From assembly GCA_964352775.1 (NCBI GenBank), contig CAYGTK010000240.1, positions 1 to 5,101 of the forward strand: 5,101 bases of DNA. Reading direction: 5' to 3'. Positions 1 through 5,101 of the stretch are shown here, one piece after another. Source of the stretch: CAYGTK01 sp964352775. Its GTDB lineage: Bacteria > Bacteroidota > Bacteroidia > Chitinophagales > CAIOSU01. The translations under genes were made by a program, and so were the position numbers. Numbering within the stretch: the first letter of the stretch is position 1; every line of letters begins with the position of its first letter. The notes under the pieces are model-generated. The model did no database searches. It was not told the origin of the DNA and saw nothing but the letters and a program-made list of their open reading frames with translations.

Positions 1-8
1 GTTATAAT

Positions 9-305
9 ATGACTTACTTAAATCGTGACGAGAACGAGAAGCTTTTAAAAGCTAAGAACAAGATCAGAGCTATGGCACACCCTTTACGCCAGTCGATGCT
101 ATACACGATCAAAAAGAACGGTAACCGCATGAAGGTGACTGACATTTACACGAAGCTACGTATTGAGCAATCAGTAGCATCCCAACATCTAGGCATCTTA
201 CGCCGCGAAGACTTTGTTATAACAGAGCGCGACGGAAAGAAAATTTGGTACAGTGTAGATGACAAAGCCATTAAAGAGTGCATCGCTATCTGCGGTACTA
301 TGTAA
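9..305 (+). CDS. ArsR-type winged helix-turn-helix transcriptional regulator
   Basis: Small DNA-binding repressor-type protein of 98 residues, the usual ArsR length. An N-terminal helix leads into AHPLRQSML (23-31), the signature opening of ArsR proteins. Residues 42-65 hold the helix-turn-helix, with recognition helix SVASQHLGILR (55-65). The wing follows as ERDGKKIWYSV (73-83). The classical ArsR/SmtB metal site (ELCVCDL in helix 3) is absent: that segment reads VTDIYTKL. The only cysteines are C91 and C95 in a C-terminal CxxxC, so a redox or metal role there is possible but unproven. The ATG at 9 is the first in view; the two codons before it (positions 3-8) are open, so the true start may lie outside the window. 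The gene ends at its own terminator and is not joined to the next gene. The target and inducer cannot be told from the sequence. Confidence 0.88.
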   Translation: MTYLNRDENEKLLKAKNKIRAMAHPLRQSMLYTIKKNGNRMKVTDIYTKLRIEQSVASQHLGILRREDFVITERDGKKIWYSVDDKAIKECIAICGTM

Positions 306-322
306 TTCCGTTACAAACACAT

Positions 323-338
323 TTCGCCTACGGGTGAA
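323..338 (+). other. Small RNA hairpin with UACG tetraloop in the 3' UTR of the ArsR gene
   Basis: Bases 323-328 (TTCGCC) pair with 333-338 (GGTGAA) through five Watson-Crick pairs and one G-T wobble, closing the loop TACG. The C(UACG)G arrangement belongs to the unusually stable UNCG tetraloop class. It lies 2 bases before the terminator stem. It may protect the mRNA 3' end or help fold the terminator; this is inference. Confidence 0.5.
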
Positions 339-340
339 TG

Positions 341-376
341 AAAAGCTCCTTGGTTTATTACTAAGGAGTTTTTTTT
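341..376 (+). terminator. Rho-independent terminator after the ArsR gene
   Basis: The core stem is CTCCTT (346-351) with AAGGAG (363-368), extended inward by G-T and G-C pairs (352-353 with 361-362). The loop is 7 bases (354-360). Eight T residues follow at 369-376. The A run at 341-344 can pair with the first Ts, so the structure could also act weakly on the opposite strand. It sits 35 bases after the stop codon of the regulator and separates it from the small gene downstream. Confidence 0.9.
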
Positions 377-393
377 ATACCCTTATTGTGGTA

Positions 394-424
394 TTGGTGT
401 AGCCCTGTCTGGGTATTAATTTTG
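394..424 (+). promoter_or_regulatory. Bacteroidota-type promoter for the small Cys-rich gene
   Basis: TTG at 394-396, a 20-base spacer, then TAATTTTG at 417-424. This matches the known Bacteroidota sigma-ABfr consensus, TTTG or TTG about 17-23 bases before TAnnTTTG, with a perfect downstream box. Only 5 bases separate the box from the ATG at 430, so transcription would be expected to start at or beside the start codon. The call rests on consensus matching only. Confidence 0.55.
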
Positions 425-429
425 GGGTG

Positions 430-567
430 ATGATAAAAGCTCTTTATTCAGATAACACAGGCAAGCGCAAAGAACCGAGCATTAAGTTCGTCTGCGACAA
501 AAAGAAGTGTTGTAAGAAGTTCAAAAAAGGAGAGAATAGGCGCTGCAAAAGCTGTCCGAAGCGATAG
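430..567 (+). CDS. Small basic cysteine-rich protein, possible zinc-binding, unknown function
   Basis: An open frame of 45 codons from ATG 430 to TAG 565-567. I do not recognise the family. The first 17 residues are polar (MIKALYSDNTGKRKEPS). The rest is dominated by Lys/Arg and five cysteines: C22, C27, C28, C39 and C42, in the pattern C-x4-CC-x10-C-x2-C. The final CKSCP resembles half of a zinc knuckle. The spacing and high charge suggest a metal-binding, possibly nucleic-acid-contacting mini-protein, but that is inference. Support for a real gene: it has a consensus promoter directly upstream, it lies isolated between a strong terminator and the next gene's promoter, and its cysteines are clustered in a regular pattern. 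It has no signal peptide or membrane segment, so it is probably cytoplasmic. No other ATG in frame exists, and no Shine-Dalgarno is seen. It is too short for many gene callers. Confidence 0.68.
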   Translation: MIKALYSDNTGKRKEPSIKFVCDKKKCCKKFKKGENRRCKSCPKR

Positions 568-580
568 GCTTCAATTCAAA

Positions 581-611
581 TTTGCTTTTTTCCTGTTGGT
601 GTTTATCTTTA
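581..611 (+). promoter_or_regulatory. Bacteroidota-type promoter for the YciO-like gene
   Basis: TTTG at 581-584, a 19-base spacer, then TATCTTTA at 604-611, which misses TAnnTTTG only at the last base. The predicted start near 616-618 gives a leader of about 25 bases before the ATG at 643. The upstream element lies inside the palindrome CAAATTTG (577-584). Consensus match only. Confidence 0.5.
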
Positions 612-642
612 GCAGTATTGTTCACCTAAATAAGATGATAGC

Positions 643-1260
643 ATGCTATTAAACATTCATCCGCAAGATCCTCAACCCAAGAAATTAGCCGAAGTAATAG
701 ATTGTTTGAAGAAGGGAGGAGTAATTATATATCCTACGGATACTATATATGCCATTGGTTGCGACTTGAACAATAAAAAGGCCATCAAACGAATAGCTCA
801 GATAAAAGGAAAAGAACTTCACGAATCGCATTTCTCTATCGTTTGTTACGACCTAAAGCACATTTCAGAATACACCTTGCCTTTCAGTAATTCGGTTTAC
901 AAGTTGATGAAAAGCTCACTTCCTGGTGCGTTTACTTTCATTTTGAACGCTAACAAGAAGGTTCCTAAAATATTTGATTTCAATAAAAGCAGCATTGGTA
1001 TTCGTGTGCCTGATAATCACATTGCCCGTACATTGGTGCAGGAACTAGGCAATCCGCTTATAGCCACTTCAGTATACGATAATGGTAATGGACGAGAGTA
1101 TCTTACTGACCCATCGCTAATACACGAGCAGTATGAAAAACTGGTTGATATAGTAATTGATGGTGGTTTGGGTAGCGACGATGCTTCTACCGTAATTGAT
1201 GCAACAGGAAAGGAGCCTGTGTTAGAAAGAGATGGTAAGGGTGAAGTAGAAGTTATTTGA
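643..1260 (+). CDS. yciO: Sua5/YrdC/YciO-family protein, YciO branch (possible threonylcarbamoyl-AMP synthase)
   Basis: A 205-residue, single YrdC-like domain protein, close to the length of E. coli YciO (about 206). Family members of the TsaC/Sua5 type make threonylcarbamoyl-AMP from threonine, bicarbonate and ATP for the t6A37 tRNA modification. The family core is clear: GGVIIYPTDTIYAIGC (25-40), LMKSSLPGAFTFIL (88-101), IGIRVPDNHIA (118-128) and STVIDAT (182-188). The opening NIHPQDPQ (4-11) and the phrasing of these blocks resemble YciO rather than TsaC. The KxR substrate motif reads K55-G-K57, and the TsaC-type S-x-N segment reads ATSVYDNG (141-148). The biochemical role of YciO proteins is less settled, so the synthase activity should be treated as possible only. 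There is no C-terminal Sua5 domain. It has its own promoter and converges on maf, sharing the junction TGA|TCA with no spacer. Confidence 0.85.
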   Translation: MLLNIHPQDPQPKKLAEVIDCLKKGGVIIYPTDTIYAIGCDLNNKKAIKRIAQIKGKELHESHFSIVCYDLKHISEYTLPFSNSVYKLMKSSLPGAFTFILNANKKVPKIFDFNKSSIGIRVPDNHIARTLVQELGNPLIATSVYDNGNGREYLTDPSLIHEQYEKLVDIVIDGGLGSDDASTVIDATGKEPVLERDGKGEVEVI

Positions 1261-1836
1261 TCAAAACTTCAGTAGCTCTTCGTACAACTTACTAAGTGGT
1301 AAGCCCACTACATTAAAATAGTCGCCCTCTATTTTTTCAATACCTACCATGCCTATCCATTCTTGAATGGCATAGCTGCCTGCCTTGTCAAAAGGGTGGC
1401 ATTCTTCAATGTATTGTTGAATGGTTTCGTCCTGTAACTCATTGAAGTATACTTTGGTGGCTACTGAAAAACTATGGGTCTTTTGCTTATCCATTAGACA
1501 AACGCCAGATAGGACCTCATGCATGCTCCCCGAAAGGGTTTTAAGCATGTTAGTTGCGTCTACAGCATCCTTAGGTTTGCCGTAGATGGTATTATTCATC
1601 AATACTATGGTGTCACTACTAATGCTTATCTCGTTATCTGCTAAATGTTCTTTAATGCCATCTGCCTTCAGTCGTGCTAAGTATTCGGGTACATCGCGCA
1701 CTGGTAGGTCGTCGGGGTATATCTCTTCCACATCTCTTACGAATTGCCTGAAGTTCCAATCAAGGTCTTCCAGCATCATCTTTCGCCTTGGCGACTTAGA
1801 TGCTAATACTAACGGTCTATTAGTTGGTGAACGCAC
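1261..1836 (-). CDS. maf: Maf family nucleoside triphosphate pyrophosphatase (dTTP/UTP type)
   Basis: A 191-residue cytoplasmic enzyme that hydrolyses non-canonical or excess nucleoside triphosphates to the monophosphate and pyrophosphate. The full set of Maf motifs is present: LASKSPRRKMML (11-22), SSDTIV (73-78, with the likely catalytic Asp75), YGKPKD (85-90), LSGSMHEVLSGV (101-112; the common form has LSGRTHEV), PFDKAGSYAIQ (148-158) and GDYFNVVGLPL (171-181). Lys87 and Gln158 together with SPRR fit the YhdE-like dTTP/UTP subgroup rather than the YceF 7-methyl-GTP subgroup; this assignment is by motif memory. The start is GTG: an in-frame stop lies two codons upstream, and the next ATG (codon 20) would remove the SPRR motif. 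The GTG shares its G with the TAG stop of the protease gene, so translation is probably coupled. The stop codon abuts that of the convergent YciO-like gene. Confidence 0.95.
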   Translation of the reverse strand: MRSPTNRPLVLASKSPRRKMMLEDLDWNFRQFVRDVEEIYPDDLPVRDVPEYLARLKADGIKEHLADNEISISSDTIVLMNNTIYGKPKDAVDATNMLKTLSGSMHEVLSGVCLMDKQKTHSFSVATKVYFNELQDETIQQYIEECHPFDKAGSYAIQEWIGMVGIEKIEGDYFNVVGLPLSKLYEELLKF

Positions 1837-3926
1837 TACTTAAGTCTACTTACTTTTTGGGTGAAGGTCTCTTTACCAGTTCTAATACGAATGATGTATA
1901 CACCCAAACCAAAGCTGGCGCTAGGCAAAGTAAAATTGTTAACGGAAAGTTCGCGACTATCAATAACACGTTGTCCCATTATGTCTATTATCTCAAATTG
2001 GTGAGTAGCACTCGGGTCGGCGTTACTAATGAATACCTGAAGGTCGCCCTCGCCAAAGGCCCATGCCTCTGAATTGGTAATGCGTGTTTTACAAATGCCT
2101 AAGTCTAAACTTACCGTGGCAGTATTGAAACTCAAGTTGGGTGATGTAACTGTTAAAGTATAAGTGCCAGCTCCCTGCGCTGTTAGGACAGGAGTGGCCG
2201 AGGTAGGGTCATCTAAACCATCACTAGGTTCCCAAAGGTAGCTGTAGTCCGTTTGTATATTCTGTACATCACCCAATACTATTTCATCTCCTGTACATAT
2301 CAATTGGTCATCGCCAGCAATGGCAGTAATGCTAACATCTAGTTTACTACAAGCACTACTTACATCACCACTTACCAATCCTCTCCTTTTCAGAATGGGG
2401 TATATAGTGCAGTAGTTAGCACCATTATATAGTAGCGTATCTGCCTGAACGAGCAATAAGGCTGCTTGATCCATCGTCATTTGAGAGGAGTAGCTGTATA
2501 CCGATTGTATCATTAATCTATCGGTTACTGTTCTACCCAGTTGCTCCCATATTTCCATAAGCGCTGCTACATATATCTCACCATTACCGTGTATGCTACT
2601 GCTCAAGTCATCTGGATAAGTATTTGAACTTACTGCGGTGCGGCCAGGCCAAAACTCATTATGACCATCCCAACTAAAGGTATTTTGCCAATCAAATTCA
2701 TTCAGGTCGCGGGAGAAGGAGACACATAGGTAGTCGCCAAAGCATTCATCTAGCGAAGTACGCTCTAATCCATCATTAGTATTAGGTGCGGCACTATAAG
2801 AAATAGCATGAGCATATTCATGTATCACTACATCTGCATCCTCGGCATCATCAACACCGCCTTCACCAAATAGGAGTCGAGGCATAGCTCCAGGAGAAAA
2901 AAGCGACTGATCTTGACCGTTCAATGCGTGGGCATCAACAGTAAGTTGGTAATTCACAAGATTCGTAAAACCTAAGGACTGTAAATATTTTTGATACTCT
3001 GTAATGTGATAGAACACATTTACATCCTCAAATCCATCTTCTTCTCTTCCAAAATGGAAAATGGAATCAGTTAAAGCAGGCGGCGCAATAGAAGGTGCGC
3101 TATTATCTACCATTATCACGTAGTCGTTACGTAGAATATAGAATCCACCACTTTGGTCTACATCTAGTTCTACTGCAAAGCGTTCGTCATTTAGTTCAGT
3201 AACTGGGCCATCGCTATCATCCACATAGTTGCCACCGTAAGTTCTTCCAGATGTAGTTAATGGATCAGGGTTAAAAACCAGTCCATTTCCAGGGTCAGCT
3301 TTATGATAACTGTTCAGGTCTTTTTCACCTAGAATACTTAGATCCTTATCTACTAGATAACGCACATAGCTTGCCGTAACAGGATCACGAAGTTCCACTA
3401 TTGCTCCAGCTTGTGCTTCATTAGTTTTTGCTAATACAGCGACCTTGGTTTCGATCTCTTTACCAGTTAGCTGATACTTCTCTTGGAATTTATCACTTAT
3501 AGAAATGGAACTAAGAGCATCAATATCTTTTTTTAGCGAGTTTGTTTTCCATCCTTTTGTGTCATAGGTGTTATCAAAAACAGAGACTACCTCACCTTGC
3601 TTATTCAAGTTGACCTTACTTTCAGAACTGTAGACTGGAACACCAAGATAGACTTGAACAATACTTAAATGCCTTCCGCCTGGGCTACTTATATCGTGAG
3701 TTATAAGGAAACTGGTATTAAGTGTGTTCAGTCTTGGAAGCAAACTCTTTACCCATTCTCTGGATGCTATTTCTGTTTCTGGCTGTGTGGATGGACAGTT
3801 CATGGTGGGTGTTCTTTCTTCCCACGCTGGCTTATATTCTACCCCCATTTTACCCTGCCCCTTTACCTGAGTAGCTACTAATAGTAAACAACAGATAAGT
3901 AAGACCAAACGAACTGAATTACACAT
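1836..3926 (-). CDS. Secreted fungalysin/thermolysin-like metalloprotease with FTP propeptide and T9SS sorting domain
   Basis: Exported zinc endopeptidase, 696 residues from the ATG at 3926. Numbering below counts from the in-frame ATG at 3995, the longest option, 719 residues. Order: signal peptide 24-46 (MCNSVR, then a Leu/Cys-rich core, cleavage near VKG|Q); FTP-type propeptide about 90-150, with HLSIVQVYLGVPVY (109-122); catalytic domain about 230-545. The zinc site is HEYAH (392-396) with Glu417 in SLDECFGDY as the likely third ligand. HGNGEIYVAALMEIW (469-483) matches the conserved helix after the active site in M36 fungalysins. An Ig/PKD-like region spans about 552-632. A type A T9SS (Por) tail ends the protein: FEIIDIMGQRV (667-677), then FGLGVYIIRI (695-704). 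It should leave by Sec and then type IX secretion, ending on the surface or outside. I prefer the ATG at 3926 because it gives a compact signal peptide and follows a promoter box; ATGs at 3995, 3953 and 3950 remain possible. The A-rich stretch before 3995 favours that start. It overlaps maf by one base. Confidence 0.9.
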   Translation of the reverse strand: MCNSVRLVLLICCLLLVATQVKGQGKMGVEYKPAWEERTPTMNCPSTQPETEIASREWVKSLLPRLNTLNTSFLITHDISSPGGRHLSIVQVYLGVPVYSSESKVNLNKQGEVVSVFDNTYDTKGWKTNSLKKDIDALSSISISDKFQEKYQLTGKEIETKVAVLAKTNEAQAGAIVELRDPVTASYVRYLVDKDLSILGEKDLNSYHKADPGNGLVFNPDPLTTSGRTYGGNYVDDSDGPVTELNDERFAVELDVDQSGGFYILRNDYVIMVDNSAPSIAPPALTDSIFHFGREEDGFEDVNVFYHITEYQKYLQSLGFTNLVNYQLTVDAHALNGQDQSLFSPGAMPRLLFGEGGVDDAEDADVVIHEYAHAISYSAAPNTNDGLERTSLDECFGDYLCVSFSRDLNEFDWQNTFSWDGHNEFWPGRTAVSSNTYPDDLSSSIHGNGEIYVAALMEIWEQLGRTVTDRLMIQSVYSYSSQMTMDQAALLLVQADTLLYNGANYCTIYPILKRRGLVSGDVSSACSKLDVSITAIAGDDQLICTGDEIVLGDVQNIQTDYSYLWEPSDGLDDPTSATPVLTAQGAGTYTLTVTSPNLSFNTATVSLDLGICKTRITNSEAWAFGEGDLQVFISNADPSATHQFEIIDIMGQRVIDSRELSVNNFTLPSASFGLGVYIIRIRTGKETFTQKVSRLK

Positions 3927-3930
3927 ACAC

Positions 3931-3958
3931 CAAAGATAAGTATTGACCATCATTAAAA
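3931..3958 (-). promoter_or_regulatory. Possible promoter for the protease-maf pair
   Basis: Read on the minus strand, TATCTTTG at 3938-3931 is a perfect TAnnTTTG box. Only a poor upstream element is seen (TTTT at 3958-3955, 16 bases away). The box ends 4 bases before the ATG at 3926. If it is used, the mRNA would start at or near that codon and the longer reading frame from 3995 would not be translated from it. It could also be a chance match inside a coding extension. Confidence 0.4.
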
Positions 3959-4063
3959 CGGCTGGCCTATTGATTGGATGATAAAAGATCGTCATTTTTT
4001 CATCATTTCCGTTGCTGATGGTAGCTAATTGATGAGGCTTGGTTGTCAGTCAATAACTACTGC

Positions 4064-4090
4064 TTTCTACCAACACATTTTTTATCTTTG
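4064..4090 (+). promoter_or_regulatory. Bacteroidota-type promoter for the aldolase gene
   Basis: TATCTTTG at 4083-4090 is a perfect TAnnTTTG box, with a weak upstream element (TTT at 4064-4066, 16 bases away). The predicted start near 4095 leaves a leader of about 25 bases, rich in A (4099-4110), before the ATG at 4121. The protease promoter points the other way about 150 bases to the left. I see no other gene or clear structure in 3996-4063. Confidence 0.6.
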
Positions 4091-4120
4091 CGCCGTTCAA
4101 AAGCAAAAAAGCGATCTAAC

Positions 4121-5101
4121 ATGGCATCACAGCGCATAACCCAATTATTAGGCGATCAGGCAGAATACCTTTTAGGCCACGAGAGTAAAACTATCAGCAA
4201 GAGCATGATACATGCTCCAGGTTCTGATCATATCGACCGTTGTTTCAAAGACTCTAACAGAAATAGCCAAACCATCAGGAACTTGGCGGCGATTAATAAT
4301 AATGGTCGCTTAGGTGGTACGGGTTATGTATCTATACTTCCTGTAGATCAAGGTATTGAGCACTCAGCAGGAGCTTCTTTTGCACCAAACCCTATTTACT
4401 TCGACCCAGAGAATATTATCAAACTAGCAATTGAAGGTGGCTGTAATGCGGTTGCTTCTACATTCGGTGTATTGGCTAGCTGTTCTCGCAAGTATGCACA
4501 CAAGATACCTTTCGTAGTAAAGATCAACCATAACGAATTCATTAGCTACCCGAATACATTCGACCAGATCATGTTCGGTACTATTGAAGATGCTTGGAAC
4601 ATGGGAGCTGCCGCGGTAGGTGCTACCATTTACTTTGGTTCAGAAGAATCAGAGCGCCAGATACCTGAAATAGCTGAAGCATTTGAATATGCACACGAAC
4701 TAGGCTTAGCTACTATTTTATGGTGCTACACTCGTAATGGTGCATTCAAAAAGGATGGTGTTGATTATCATACATCAGCTGATCTTACTGGTCAGGCAAA
4801 TCACCTTGGGGTTACTCTTCAGGCAGACATCATAAAGCAGAAGCTACCTACTAACAACGGTGGTTACAAAGCGGTTAACTTTGGGAAAACACACGATAAA
4901 GTATACAGCGAACTAAGTAGCGATCACCCTATTGATCTTTGCCGTTACCAAGTAGCTAACTGCTACATGGGGCGTATCGGTTTGATCAATTCAGGTGGAG
5001 CATCTGCAGGTGAATCAGATCTTAAAGATGCCGTTGCTACTGCAGTTATTAATAAACGCGCAGGTGGTATGGGTTTGATCTCTGGTCGTAAAGCGTTCCA
5101 G
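4121..5101 (+). CDS. fbaB: Class I fructose-bisphosphate aldolase, FbaB (DhnA) type; 3' end outside window
   Basis: Cytoplasmic enzyme that reversibly splits fructose 1,6-bisphosphate into dihydroxyacetone phosphate and glyceraldehyde 3-phosphate through a lysine Schiff base, acting in glycolysis and gluconeogenesis. The window holds 327 codons with no stop. E. coli FbaB has about 350 residues, so roughly 23 are missing. The match to FbaB is close along the whole length: GYVSILPVDQGIEHSAGASF (68-87), VASTFGVLAS (111-120), FVVKINHNEFISYPNT (131-146), GATIYFGSEES (167-177), GVDYHTSADLTGQANHLG (213-230). ADIIKQKLPTNNGGYKA (235-251) carries the expected Schiff-base Lys239 (about 237 in E. coli). 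The phosphate-binding end is SGGASAGESDL (291-301) and GLISGRKAF (318-326). The ATG at 4121 fits the family's N-terminus (ITQLLGDQAEYLL) and follows a good promoter. No metal-dependent class II motifs are seen. It is divergent from the protease. Confidence 0.97.
   Translation, partial: MASQRITQLLGDQAEYLLGHESKTISKSMIHAPGSDHIDRCFKDSNRNSQTIRNLAAINNNGRLGGTGYVSILPVDQGIEHSAGASFAPNPIYFDPENIIKLAIEGGCNAVASTFGVLASCSRKYAHKIPFVVKINHNEFISYPNTFDQIMFGTIEDAWNMGAAAVGATIYFGSEESERQIPEIAEAFEYAHELGLATILWCYTRNGAFKKDGVDYHTSADLTGQANHLGVTLQADIIKQKLPTNNGGYKAVNFGKTHDKVYSELSSDHPIDLCRYQVANCYMGRIGLINSGGASAGESDLKDAVATAVINKRAGGMGLISGRKAFQ

Noticed and set aside
558..591. Possible terminator of the small Cys-rich gene (GAAGC 558-562 with GCTTC 568-572, later T run)
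   Set aside because: The stem is only 5 bp and overlaps the stop codon, and the six Ts at 586-591 lie 13 bases beyond it, too far for a standard terminator. Read-through into the YciO-like gene cannot be excluded.
1586..1843. 85-codon plus-strand open frame
   Set aside because: It lies wholly antisense to the Maf gene, whose motifs are unmistakable, and its product has no recognisable domain. Treated as a shadow frame.
1824..2072. 82-codon plus-strand open frame
   Set aside because: Antisense to the end of the protease gene, covering the T9SS tail. No promoter box or family resemblance.
3669..3881. 70-codon plus-strand open frame with Cys/Trp-rich product
   Set aside because: Antisense to the propeptide and signal-peptide region of the protease. 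Composition looks like a frame artefact.
3927..3995. N-terminal extension of the protease from the ATG at 3995
   Set aside because: Not chosen as the start because it puts about 23 extra residues before a complete signal peptide and contains a perfect promoter box. It is not excluded, since the A-rich stretch before 3995 resembles a Bacteroidota initiation region.
1..5101. CRISPR array, insertion sequence, tRNA/rRNA, riboswitch or phage/defence gene
   Set aside because: No regularly spaced repeats, terminal inverted repeats, transposase motifs, tRNA-like cloverleaf or defence-type domains were seen on either strand by eye.

Overview
The window looks like chromosomal DNA from a member of the Bacteroidota, plausibly the Chitinophagales/Sphingobacteriales side of the phylum; the exact placement is inference. 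The evidence is moderately AT-rich DNA, promoter-like boxes of the Bacteroidota form TAnnTTTG upstream of four genes, no Shine-Dalgarno-type sites, and a secreted protease ending in a type IX secretion (Por) sorting domain, which is confined to this phylum.

Layout: (1) 9-305 (+) is a small ArsR-type winged-helix regulator whose 5' edge touches the window border. It is followed by a UACG-tetraloop hairpin and a clear intrinsic terminator. (2) 430-567 (+) is a 45-residue, very basic, cysteine-rich protein that I do not recognise. It has its own promoter-like sequence that would start transcription at or next to the ATG. (3) 643-1260 (+) is a Sua5/YrdC/YciO-family protein, closest to the YciO branch. 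(4) Converging on it with no intergenic base is the minus-strand pair 3926-1836 (fungalysin/thermolysin-like secreted metalloprotease with propeptide and T9SS tail) and 1836-1261 (Maf nucleotide pyrophosphatase). The two overlap by one base (TAGTG), so they are very likely co-transcribed. (5) Divergent from the protease, 4121 to the window end (+) is the first 327 codons of an FbaB-type class I fructose-bisphosphate aldolase, cut by the window.

These genes do not form one pathway. The set is mostly housekeeping (glycolysis/gluconeogenesis, nucleotide-pool sanitation, a possible tRNA-modification relative) with one exported degradative enzyme. I found no mobile element, CRISPR array, rRNA, tRNA or phage gene. 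The points most worth a second look are the small cysteine-rich protein and the possible leaderless start shared by it and the protease. The one-base protease-maf coupling and the zero-gap convergent junction are lesser oddities.
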